Assembly: GCA_907163375.1 (NCBI GenBank)
Contig: CAJQUW010007783.1
Location: 186,001-250,000 of the forward strand
Origin: Prostheceraeus crozeri
Taxonomy: Eukaryota > Platyhelminthes > Polycladida > Euryleptidae
Direction: 5' to 3'
DNA length: 64,000 nucleotides
Shown here piece after piece: positions 24,781-35,357 of the stretch (position 1 is its first letter; each line of letters starts with the position of its first letter). The translations under genes were made by a program, and so were the position numbers. The notes beneath the pieces are model-generated. The model was given only the letters and a program-made list of their open reading frames with translations. It was not told the origin of the DNA and did no database searches.

Positions 24781-25293
24781 CGAGTTTCTTGAACCCAACG
24801 AAACAATCGATTCGCAGCGGTATATCCAGACTTTGGACAAGCTTCACCAAGCGATAAAGAACAAGCGATCCGGTATGTTGTCTTCAGGTGTCATTCTTCT
24901 TCACGACAACGCAAGACCACACGTTTCGAAGGCGACATCTGACGCATTGACAAGGAAGCGTTGGGAAGTTTTGGAACACCCTGCATACAGTCCTGACCTG
25001 TCACCTTGTGATTTTCACATCTTTGGTCCCCTGAAGAAGTTTCTCAAGGGACAACGATTCCGATCAGACGAATAAGTGAAGACAGCTGTTAGGGATTGGT
25101 TCAAAGGACAGCCGAAGTCCTTCTTTGCCGACGGAATTCAACGCCTACCCAAACAATGGGACAAGTGCCGGGAAGTCAACGGAGACTTTTTTTGATTGTT
25201 GCTTCTGTTTTTATGTTAATAATACACAGTTGTTACTAATTGATTGTGCTTTTACTTTGTCTGCTTACTATTCTACAAATACAGTATAGCGAG
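24781..25293 (+). pseudogene. duplicated 3' third of the mariner (copy B)
   Basis: Carries the region from FLEPNETIDSQRYIQTLDKL through LLHDNARPH and SPCDFHIF to the same TAA and C-terminal block. It retains the 7 bp (TTTGGAC) missing from copy A. It has no upstream transposase of its own. Confidence 0.93.
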
Positions 25294-26943
25294 CGAGTTT
25301 CATTTGAACACGCCTCTACATGTACAATTGTACATGATAAAGCATGATAAAGTACTTGCAGTACTTCTATGATCACAGGTTTGCAGTAGAATATTATAAA
25401 TAGATTATCAAAACTTCTCATGTCTTGTTTCCGACTTTTTATGTGTTCTGACTTATTATACCGTTTTCCCAAGCATTCTCAAATAGAGTATCGCATTAAT
25501 TAATAGGGTAGTTATAATTTCAGTCTAAATAGACTGAGTGTCACATGCTCTCAATTTAAATGGAAATTATCAAACTTTGAATGGAAAAAAGTTCTGAAAT
25601 GAAAAATAGTGCAGGCTAGGTTAACTGCAAACTTCTAGTCAGTGAATCTCAAAATATTCAGAATCGCGCGATTTTCGATTAATCGTGCGCTGAGTCGCGC
25701 GATTCGGAATCGTGCGAAAATCGAATCGTGCCCGCCACTGCTTACTCGTGGCAACTCCGAAACCTTCAGCCAAGCACATGGATCACTAAATTACTAATCA
25801 TAGTGATCGTAATAGAGCCTAATTCATCTATATTCTATATCAAATAATACGAGGCAAATATTTCCTAAACATTTCAGACTGATTTTCCTTAAATTGTCAT
25901 CCGCGTGTATGTGCCTCTTGTTACGTGACTCACTGATCGTGCATGAAGTATCAGTCCAGGATACAGAGCCCACAGATTTATATTGTTTAATATCAGTTTG
26001 CTGGAGATGCGATGATCGAATGATCTTCACTAGGGCTGTGGATGTACCTACTGAAAAGGAAAAACAGCCTTTCATCGCTTTCGCTTGTCTATGTCATGAG
26101 TATCTTCAGAGTGGTCAAATCGCCACTATTCCATCAAATTTTAAGAAATCAAATCCACATGTCTGACTACATCAGATTATAATCGACTTCTGCCAGTATG
26201 ACAAATGACTGAGGATTGGAACTGATCTGAAAGCGAAACAATTTTTCGACATGACTTTGACAAAGACAGCTTCTTCAAGAGCAATCGGACAACGACAGCA
26301 TACCTTTGTCCATCTATTTTGGTCGGAATTCCAAGCAATTTGGTCGTAGAATGATCTCCACTTCTCGATAACTGACTTGTTCTTCCCCTATCAGTGTAAA
26401 TCTTGATGTAGTTTGATGTAGTTGAATCTTGATTTCTGTTGTTGAGTATTTCTGCAACATTTTGACAATCATTTGATTCATTCATTATATGCTTTAATTC
26501 TTCTCATTGTCTTCATCATTGATGCATGCGTATCGCTTTATACTCATAATTGCAATGAAATTCAAAATCTAAATTTGATTAGTTCATATGGATAACTAGA
26601 ACGAGAATTCGATCGCACTGTAAAATATTTCAAATTGTAACTTACATGTACTTAATTTCCGTGTGCCTATTAGAATGCCATGTGACTAAATACCTTAAAC
26701 ATCAGACCAAATTGTTTTGAATAGTTAAGAGATACATCAGACTTTGTCCATTGCTTGGAAATAGCAAACTTTGTCATAAGATAGCACTTTGTCATTGCTT
26801 GGAATTTGGAATGTGACCAAATTGCTTGGAAGTAATCATAGCATTATATATCATAGACCAATTTACTCGGAATTTCGACCAAAATTGATGGAAAAAGGTA
26901 TAATATTTGTAGATTTGAGCAAATCCTTTCTTGTTTCACTCTT

Positions 26944-27130
26944 TGATCTTCAACGGAGCAGCGGTTAAGTGCTTGGCTTTACGATCTTTTGGATTTGTGG
27001 TCCAGCTCCGAGAGTGATTTTAGAAGTCACCAGGAAGGGCATCCGGACGTAAAGCATCACAGCGCTACAGCTGATTAGACCCTCTCAGCAGCGCTGAAGC
27101 CTCCAGTGAGGGAGTAGTGATTAAAGCCTA
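26944..27130 (+). mobile_element. SINE-A copy, diverged
   Basis: Recognised by GGTTAAGTGCTTGGC, AGGAAGGGCATCCGGACGTA and GGGAGTAGTGA. The A box is altered (GGAGCAGCGG). Confidence 0.75.
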
Positions 27131-27669
27131 ATTGCGTTGTTTTAATTTTCTTTGTTTTCGTTGTTTTTGCTGTGAGATCTGCAAAACCAAAAAGCGACAC
27201 TTAGTATGTTCAGTCGTTGATTTAGTTACGAACTTTGACTTAGAATTTTGGGCAGAGACGGGTTTCATAATGTCTACGCAATTGAGAGCCATTGTACTCG
27301 AACGGAATTTTATGACTTAAGTTCGAATTGTCACTTCATTATGCATTCCCTTGACTGAGCACATCTTCCTGAATTCATCGGTGCGTGTCGATGTTGGATT
27401 GTGATGGGGAAACACGAACTTCGTGACTGGCAGTAAATTTTCTAATCCTCATAGAATTTGGAGTGGAGAAATCGGAAATTCATGGATGTATATTTGCCAT
27501 GTGTCTATAGATCACATGGTTTCATGTATTGCTTAGGGAGATTGAACGCGTTCATAGAGAGATGAAGTGATAGGAGGTCCTGATTCCCATGATCTCAGTC
27601 CGTTCTCACTGTTTTGATGAATCTCCTCCAAGGGTGAGAGTTCACGTGTGTTGACAACATGAATGTGAA

Positions 27670-27860
27670 TGGTTTAACGTCACTACTCCCCTTACTGGGG
27701 ACTTGGACGGTGCTGACATAGTCAGACTTCAATCTGGAGCGTTGTGAACTTTTAGTCCGGATGCCCTTCCTGACGACTTCCAATAACATTATCGGGCTCG
27801 ACCTCTTGACCGAAAGATCGTTAGGCCAAGCACTTAGCCACTGTGCCACGTAGACCACTA
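27670..27860 (-). mobile_element. SINE-A copy
   Basis: Minus-strand SINE with GTGGCACAGTGGCTAAGTGC and GTCAGGAAGGGCATCCGGAC. Ends about 25 bp before the inverted-repeat element at 27885. Confidence 0.85.
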
Positions 27861-27884
27861 ACAACAAATATGTACGAGTACATA

Positions 27885-28542
27885 CCGTAATGTGTCAACA
27901 AATATTTATGAATAACTAATAGATCCTTCTAAGTTGTGGAGCCAGGGTAAACCAGATGTTCGGTTGTGAAAAACGCAAGTTACAGATTTATCTTTGTTTT
28001 TAAAATCATGCATGGTTTATCTGACTTGAATTTTGATGACTTTCGGTTTACCAACTATTCCGCAACCCGAGGACATTCTTACAAAGTAGCCGTACGATTC
28101 ACGAAGCACAAAAGATTCCAACAATTCTGAGCCAGTGAAGTAATCCAACATTGGAACTCATTATCTGAAGATGACGTCTCTGTGAGAAATGTTGAAGAAT
28201 TCAAAAAGAAAATTGTCAGTTATTGTAAACCATCAGACATCTGGTAGTTCAGAATTAAGGATGTTGAAGTCTGACCCATTCTTGGGTCTCGTATGTGCCA
28301 CAATCATTTGTATTTCATGTGATACTCTGGTAATTTTTCTATTCGTAAATACAGATTAAAAAAAAAGTTACCACCGGTAAGCATGGTCACATTCATGCAA
28401 TTATTGCAATAAGCACCAAGTTTTTGAGACCGTCAAATACGGCATAACTTGCGGTTTTCACAACCGAACATCTGGTTTACCCTGGCTCCACAACTCAGAA
28501 GGATCCATTAGTAATGCATAAATATTTGTTAACACATTACAG
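27885..28542. mobile_element. inverted-repeat DNA element split by a LINE
   Basis: Arms 27885-27990 and about 28446-28542 are inverted copies sharing GTAATGTGT(C/T)AACAAATA and GGAGCCAGGGTAAACCAGAT. TA lies just outside each end (27883-27884 and 28543-28544), as in Tc/mariner-group insertions. Arms of about 100 bp with a short non-coding centre indicate a MITE or foldback. Confidence 0.75.
27984..28364 (+). mobile_element. 5'-truncated LINE insertion with 7-bp TSD
   Basis: A single frame reads FKIMHGLSDLNFDDFRFTNY, SATRGHSYKVAVRFTKHKRF, one TGA (28128), then VIQHWNSLSEDDVSVRNVEE, FKKKIVSYC and a terminal TAG (28245-28247). It is a Jockey/CR1-group C-terminus (STRGHS, WNSLP, FKxxL). The 3' UTR ends in eight A's. 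AAGTTAC flanks it on both sides (27977-27983 and 28365-28371), a target-site duplication inside the inverted-repeat element. Confidence 0.85.
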
Positions 28543-30719
28543 TATAACACATAAAATCATTCAGACGCTGCCAAACAGCGTTGTCGCATGGATCGCAAAG
28601 TGGTGAGGAGACAAATATAAAGAAAATTGCAAGAGGAATAAAGACGCTAGTGTGTCAATAACTTCCGAACGAATAATGTCACCGAAAATATATTGGTGAC
28701 ATATGAGTACTTGACTGTTTTATTTATCCCGATCATTAAAGCGCACGGGAATTAGGTTTTCGGGAAGTCCAAAAAATTATAATATTGACTGCAGGGAAAG
28801 AGATATCATTTAAAAATGTCATTTTCTTTGAAAACATGTAGAAAATTCTTTGAAGAAGAATATTTTTCTCTATAATAATCATCAAGTACCATGATAATTA
28901 GGACTAACATGTATACATGCAGTTAATTTTTTAAAAATGCATAAGAAATCCTTAGTAACCCTAAAGGACCATAAATCCAGAATCGTTCAGGATTTTATTC
29001 GGACAATACCATAGAAAATCCTGCAAGACTTGACCTTTAAAATCCTTAACGAAATTTCTACCGGATTTAAAGGAAAAATCGTTTAGCAAAAGGTTCCATA
29101 ATACTACAAGAACTGGTCAACAGGAATCCCGTAAAAAAATAATCAGTCGGGTTTATTCAAACATAATGGATCCTTCATATGCGAAATTGGACAAAACTTT
29201 CAAATGAATAGATTTTCAAAACCTTAGACATCATTCACAACGCCTTCAAACCAATCAAATTAGTGTTCGTCAATATTCATCAAGGCTAATGTTTGAGCTA
29301 GAAATGCAGCTGTCCAGGTAAACATTCAACGTCACTCTCATCGAAGTGTCATCTCTGATTGGGACTCCAAGGAACAAGAGACTAATAATTAATTTTCATA
29401 TAAATTGAAGCTTGGAGAAGAAAGATTTAAAGAACTCCCAGGAGCCATGAAACAACATATTGTGCAATATACACATTTGTTAGAAGAGACTGGCTGATAG
29501 TTTCGTTCATCTACCTACGTGTTTGTCAAGAAAATGAAGGATGAAAGGAATGTTTCCTCGGTGATCAGGAGCAATCTGCTCAAGAAAGTGCATGTAACTG
29601 CAAGCGACAAATCTGCCATGTAATTTTTAGCCATGTTTCGCTGACCGTGCTGCTTCCTCGGACAACAATGGATCCCACAACTTTCAATTTTCAGCAAAAT
29701 ATCGTTTGTGTACAGGTCGCCTGGACGTTCTACATAGCGAGTTTTATTAGTATTACTATATTACATAGCACGTAAATGTTTGTTCTTCTGATCTGAAAAC
29801 CTTCCATCATTATTTAGCTGTTCAAAGTTTGATAATTATTCAATGAGTAACAGTGCAATCCGATCCAGCAGTTGGGAATGTTGAGATAATTGAAGTGAAA
29901 TGAATAACATTAATCAGATAATTTATGCAGCCTATGTCTTCAACGACGCAATACACAGCGCATATTCCAGCCAACTGCATGACCTGTAAGGTACATGTCG
30001 ACTTCCAATGCTTTCCTGTCGAAGGTGGAGTCTATGTAACAGAAATGCAAAACCGAATATTGCCGACATGAATCAGAGAACACCAGCCAGAGTTCTCATA
30101 TTCTGTTATTCAAAATTTTCGAAACCTGTAAAGTTCGTTGTCTATAGAAATATGCGTGGAGATGTTTTTGGATATATTTTGATCTTTATTTAGAGAAAGA
30201 GGGTCAACGACGAAAGAAATATCGTTAAAACACAACTCAGCTCACAATGGAAAGAGATAAGGACAGAAGAAGCAGACGCTGAATTCCCACGACCATGGCC
30301 TCTTTGATGTCAGATATGATGCACATTTCATGCTCACAAATCAATCACTTACCGTGTTAATGAGGAAACGATGTCTATCCCGTTTGACATCACTTTCTAT
30401 CCCAAGAATCTCTCTCCAAAATACCGATGAATGAAGAAATAGCAATCTTTAACTGTATATTAGAATTTCTTGACCTCTTAGAATGTTTGACCCTGTTAGG
30501 AAACACTTTTCCAAGTGCAATGTTGTGCAATTAAGGCTTTTAGAAAAGCTGTAAATGCGCGCAGAGAGAGAAAGTGGAAGGGCAGAGGGGACATGAGAGA
30601 GGTGAGGTAAATCCGGCTGTGATTCGCATTTTGCGGCCTTAATTATCATTTAGTCTACGCGGAGCTACTCAATCTCCACTAAAACGCCTTGACGGGATTT
30701 TATGTTTATAATGAATTTA

Positions 30720-30908
30720 CTCCGTGGCACAGTGGTTAAGTGCTTGGCCTAGCGATCTTCTGGTACAGAGGTCGAGCCCCGAAAGTGTCATTGAAAGTCG
30801 TCAGGAAGGGCATCCGGACTAAAAGATCACAACGTTCCAGATCAAAGTCTGACTATGTCAGCACAGTTCAAGCCCCCAATAAGAGGGAGTAGTGACGCTA
30901 AGCCATGA
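30720..30908 (+). mobile_element. SINE-A copy, near full length
   Basis: A box TGGCACAGTGG and B-like GGTCGAGCCCC intact; tail GTCAGGAAGGGCATCCGGAC and GGGAGTAGTGACGCTAAGCC. One of the best preserved copies. Confidence 0.88.
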
Positions 30909-31265
30909 CTCACTAGAAAGAGTCAAACCACCAATAACATTTTGTCTAGCCATTAATACTCCGTTCTATACATATGTGGGTAATTCAAGTCCGCTAACGT
31001 GCGGATAACACATATAATAAAATATAAAAATCATTTGTATGTAAAAAATGTAAGATAGTCCTGAAAAGGACTCATTAAGCGTTCACTGGGCTGGACAAAC
31101 GGATTCTCAAAAGTTCACAAAGACAAGAACGAAAATATAAAAATAAAACTGGACAAAACAACACTAAAACAAATATACAAAGAATATATACAGGGGGTTC
31201 ATCAGCAAGATGACCAACTGCTTTCGTCTCGTTTCTTATCCTTTAACATCTTGGACGAATAAGCA

Positions 31266-31300
31266 GTGGCGGACCCATTCCATAGGCGTACCCCATAAAA
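31266..31300 (+). repeat. lone hAT-like terminal sequence
   Basis: CAGTGGCGGACCCATTCCAT resembles the 5' end of hAT elements, but no matching right end or 8-bp duplication was found. Confidence 0.25.
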
Positions 31301-32404
31301 CAAATTAAAAATAAAATACACAGAAAAACACGGTAAACACAGTACTCAAAATACTGTGGATGCACTCAAATCATGCCACATTGGACGGACAATTGTCAGC
31401 TTGAAAACAAGCCAAACTTTAGCAGGAGTGAAAAATGCTCACGTGGAAGAATTAAATATGCACAAGGCCATGAAAGACAATCAGAAACAGTTCACAGAGC
31501 TCAACATCAGCAATGTATTCCAAGACAAAATGGAATCAAACGATTTAGTGAGGTTATTTTCAACACTGAGCTATGTTAGGACCTAGTTTCTCTTCCTTTG
31601 TTTGTGCTCCATTCTACATGTAGTTCAATGACTCAAGTGATCTATCATTTGATTTCTTTATAACAATAAGTTGAAGTTTTCGCACAAAGTGATCACAACT
31701 AACCGGTGAAATCAATTTTTGCATTACAATATGTTGATGCTGTGTGTTTGTTGTAAGACTTGTTATTCATGTATTTATTGTATTCAATTCAACAATGATA
31801 TACCGAAATTTCTTTCTTTCAACGAGACCGGCGATCTCAATGAAAAATGCAGTCACTTTGGTTGATGTAGGCGAAAGGTAATTGAAGATGACATGAGAAT
31901 GTCAAGATGGTAGCTGTCAGCAGAACGGAGGCTAATGAGAGCGGTTGTTTTTGCATGTGTGGGAGGTGAGGAATGCAAGGAAGAGTCCTGTAATCAACCG
32001 TCGTCTTTGTTCTCATGGGAGTGAGTGTCGGGAATGACACAAGTCAGAGCAACATTTCACGTTGCACAAGGCGTGAGTGACACTTGCTGTGGCACGCAGT
32101 TGACCCTCAACATACTCGAAGAAAAGATCGTCGCTATGAGGCGAGAATTCCGAACTCCCCCACTGAGAGCAGACTCAGATTGTAAATTTATCTGATGCCT
32201 TGTGTTCTGGAAAGGAGACATCTCTGATACGCTGTCTTTCAAACGTCACATTCTCTTGATTTTCTATTTTTATAGCAATGTGAACGAGTCCTTTTTCTTT
32301 TACTCCTCCCTGCCTGCTCCCATGTCATGAGGCCATTTTATCAAGTTAGCGGCGGGGCAAGCTTCGCGCAATCGGCAAATCTCAAAAGTTGAGGTTAGAT
32401 AGCT

Positions 32405-32512
32405 TGATTAAGAGTGGCAGTGCCTCACGAGGTGGACAGATTCGAACCGTGGACCTACTGCACTGCCATAGCGAAATGCGGCCCTTAGCCAAGTGAGCTA
32501 TTATGACAACAA
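32405..32512 (-). mobile_element. SINE-C copy (tRNA-derived)
   Basis: Minus strand: AATAGCTCACTTGGCTAAG, GCCGCATTTCGC, B box GGTTCGAATCT. Same layout as 18155-18333. Confidence 0.65.
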
Positions 32513-32778
32513 TGGAAGTCAAGAGGTTCTGATCCTATAACGTTGATTGGAATTTTGACAATAAAAGTGTGTCAAGAGATATTATTTTACGCCTTTTACA
32601 GTAAAAGAACAGATAACCTCATAATAACTTCCTATAAATTTTGAGATTTTCTCAATATTTCATAGAGCTGGTTAAATGAATTCAATGAACAACTGGCTAG
32701 AGTCTCTCAGCGAGGACCTTCAAGACATCGTCAGTCCTTGATATTCGCATCCTGCATGAGCTGCAGAGATCCTTTTGC

Positions 32779-32933
32779 GTCACTGCTCTCACGGCTGGGC
32801 GCAGACTGTGCTCACATAGTCAGATTGGAGTGTTGTGAAAACTTCAAGTTCGGATGCCCTTCCTGCCGACTTCCAATGATGCTTACTGGGCTCAAATTCT
32901 CTAGGCCAAGCAGTTTGCTACTGTGCTGTGGAG
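32779..32933 (-). mobile_element. SINE-A copy, partial
   Basis: Minus-strand tail and middle (GTCGGCAGGAAGGGCATCCG; CTGACTATGTGAGCAC) with a damaged head. Confidence 0.75.
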
Positions 32934-34898
32934 ATGCGTTTTCAACAAACCAGGATTCTTTGGTAACGAAAATAATCCCTCTTTATCATCACAAATCTGT
33001 GGTATTGGACACCTTTCTTTTTAGAGGAAAACATTGAAATTTCTAAATCAGCTTTTTACACAGATGTCTTGTTCAATGACATTAATCTGCCTGAAAGTGA
33101 CTCTAATATCCTCACCTCATCTCCGTCACGATAACTATCGGTAGTACCCACAGAGATGGACTGACTCTGGCAGACACGCAGACTAGGCAATTTACTCGTA
33201 TCTAGGTAGCACCAAGTAGTAGCAATAAGCAAGTAGCTCCTCGATGCGAATATCATCTCACACAAATATCGAACGATCTGTTGGATAGCATGTATCCGTT
33301 ATGATAGTCCCAATTTTCATAAATTGTTAATAAAATTAAGAACTTTACAAAATCTTCATGTGTGAAGATTTGAATCTATATAGATAATTGACTAACTCAA
33401 AATATTGGTTGAAAAAACTCCGATAACACTACAAAAGATTGGCGCCAAAGTCGCATATCAATCTTCTCTGAAAATCAGAGATTGTGTTGGAAACATACTT
33501 TACTCTGAAAACAAGAAAGACATATTTCATAAATCTAGTCACAATGTCATTTTTTCAGTGTCAATTCTAATTTTCAGTTCTTAATACAGCAAAATGTAAA
33601 ATTCCTTGAACGCAACTGCAATGTAGCTTTTGAGAGCAGTACGTATGACACATGTATTTAAAAACAATAGAAAAGTGCATTCTCATCTTGAGATTTTAAG
33701 ACTCAGATATCCATAGGAAGAATGAATCAAATGTGTTCATTTTATCAAGAAACAAAATTTGTCTGATAATTCATCGTGTAACTAAGCAAAAAACTTGGTG
33801 CGCGATTAGCTTTAAGACTCTCATTTGACTCAATTGAATACGAAACTTATCAATCGATATTACCTTGCAATTAGTTATGAGTTATGTCGGTTGACTGTAT
33901 CGCGCGTGTTAGGTAATTTTATTGAATCTCATTGCAAATGAAGTTGGTCGAAGTGTTACACAATTTCTGTTAACTTTCGTGAAGTTAATAGGATGAATTT
34001 CGGATTTTATTAATTTACTGATATCCAGAAATTATTCAACGATTTCTCAGATTAACTTTAAAAGCAATGATAGTCTGATAAATTCAGATCGGTTTTAATG
34101 AGTTGTCAGAACCTCGAGGAAATAGTTTTATCCTTTCACTCCAGGCAAAGATTGCAAATCCAATTTGCATTTCAAATATTTGTAGTTTTGATTTTTCAAG
34201 TTAATGGCAAAATTTGAGCTGCAAAAGTGATTCAGAATTTTCCTTTGATGTTTGTCCGCGATGTACGACTCGCGTAAGAGTGACATTCTTTATTCATATG
34301 ATGAGAGACACTATATGATGCATGATGAGATACTTAGAGATACAGTTTGAAGAGCTTCTTTTGCTGTTTATTTGTTGTAATGTGGTTTCTTCACGATTTT
34401 TTTATATTTGTTATGTCTATGTAAACATGAAGATTCTCTTATGAAAATTATTGGAATTTGTTATCAGAAAGTGGGAAGTACTACGTCGATTGAATTAAAT
34501 TCCTAATTGGAATATTAAGTTGGGAAAAATCGATGACTTCTAGCTCTGTTATAAAAAGTTTTTAGATCTTCTCTTGCTTGCTTCATATATTCGCAAATGG
34601 TTTTCATGAATGTTTCCTTCTGTAGTCTATCAATGATATTTCATTTTCAAAATTATATAGAATAGTGTAAATTTTGTGTATATTTATTCAAGCAGAGGCA
34701 TGCAAAGACAGCCTACACAGAGAATGTTTAAGAGACATAAAAAGCATACAGATGGTGTACATTTGAAGTCGTAGGAAGAGGGAGATAGAACTGTATACAA
34801 TATTTTCTATTTACTTTATCCTATGACAAGTTAGCGATTGAATTCACGTTCCCGTTGATTCCAGATGGAAACCTGATAATTCTCTTTCACGTCTACTG

Positions 34899-35105
34899 GC
34901 GTGGTGGCCTTGTGGTAGAGTGTTCGGTCCGCGTCCACGAGACCTTGGTTCAAACCTTGGTCAGGTCAAACCTAAGACTTTTGAAATAGGTACACACTGC
35001 ATTCTTGCTAAGCACTCAGCACAAAAAGAATGAGGGTGGGATGAATTGCAACTCAGCTACATAGAAGAAGGGCCCCGTCCGTAATGTGCTTCCGAGCATA
35101 AACAA
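34899..35105 (+). mobile_element. SINE-B copy (tRNA-derived)
   Basis: A-box-like TGGCCTTGTGGTAGAGTG and B box GGTTCAAACCT at tRNA-like spacing, followed by GGTCAGGTCAAACCTAAGAC. Two other copies: 47333-47470 (+) and 48280-48345 (-). It ends about 90 bp before a sidekick exon. Confidence 0.7.
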
Positions 35106-35196
35106 TGTTCATGTATTCATTTATTTGCTTTCACGTAGCCATGTTATTTGATGTCAGTTATCAGTCATCACTGACAAACCTTACTGTACATTGCAG

Positions 35197-35357
35197 CTCC
35201 TTCACAGTGCGTTCAGGAATACCTCCAAAAACACCAGAAGCACCAACAACTCTCATCTGGTCAAATCCCCAAGCGCGCTCAGTCATTCTGCAATTTACAC
35301 CAGGATTCGATGGCAATTCTTCCATTTCAAAGTGGATTGTTGAAGGACAGAATTCGT
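35197..35357 (+). CDS. sdk: sidekick exon: first half of FN3-5
   Basis: The acceptor is actgtacattgcag; one base completes AG|C (Ser) from the previous exon. The peptide SFTVRSGIPPKTPEAPTTLI leads to SVILQFTPGFDGNSSISKW and IVEGQNS. This is the most diagnostic match to sidekick (recalled SVTLQFRPGYDGKTSISRW). The strand-B tryptophan of ordinary FN3 is phenylalanine here, as in other sidekicks. The donor is TCGT|GTAAGT, phase 1. A SINE-B copy ends about 90 bp upstream of the acceptor. Confidence 0.93.

Larger units (their letters stand above)
23464..25316 (+). mobile_element. mariner (DD34D) transposon with internal tandem duplication
   Basis: The inverted ends are CGAGGCGTGTTGAAATGAAAC at the left (first 20 bases CGAGGCGTGTTGAAATGAAA) and GAGGCGTGTTCAAATGAAAC reversed at the right, flanked by TA (23462-23463 and 25317-25318). 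The element is 1853 bp, longer than the usual 1.3 kb, because its 3' third is present twice: copy A 24275-24780 and copy B 24781-25293. Both junctions lie at the octamer CGAGTTTC, also present just inside the right end. The copies differ by a 7-bp deletion in A (after 24325) and one base (24420 G, 24933 C). Confidence 0.93.
21614..25740. mobile_element. candidate 4.1-kb hAT-like element containing a LINE and a mariner
   Basis: The left end reads CAGTGGCAGGAGCAGTTAAT and the right end, reversed, CAGTGGCGGGCACGATTCGA. Both continue into CGATT(C/T)CGCACGA and a cluster of ATCG(C/T)GCGA motifs. The flanking octamers CTTACTGT and CTTACTCG agree at six of eight positions. Inside are a LINE fragment (22100-22770), a hammerhead-like motif and a complete mariner (23464-25316). 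No hAT transposase was recognised, so the core may be non-autonomous. Two separate elements with similar ends cannot be excluded. Confidence 0.5.
19131..35196. other. sidekick intron (16 kb)
   Basis: Holds the antisense gene, a SINE-D fragment, the 21614-25740 composite, SINE-A copies, the 27885-28542 element, SINE-C and SINE-B. I see nothing recognisable in 19131-19552, 20756-21423, 25749-26680, 27131-27669, 28543-30719, 30909-32404 (apart from a lone hAT-like end near 31266), 32513-32778 and 32934-34898. A short diverged repeat with ACTTTGTC..ATTGCTTGGAA occurs at 26735-26840. Confidence 0.7.

Noticed and set aside
23464-25316. Two separate mariner insertions.
   Set aside because: The second unit has no left end or N-terminal transposase, and one TA pair bounds the whole; a tandem duplication within one element explains it.
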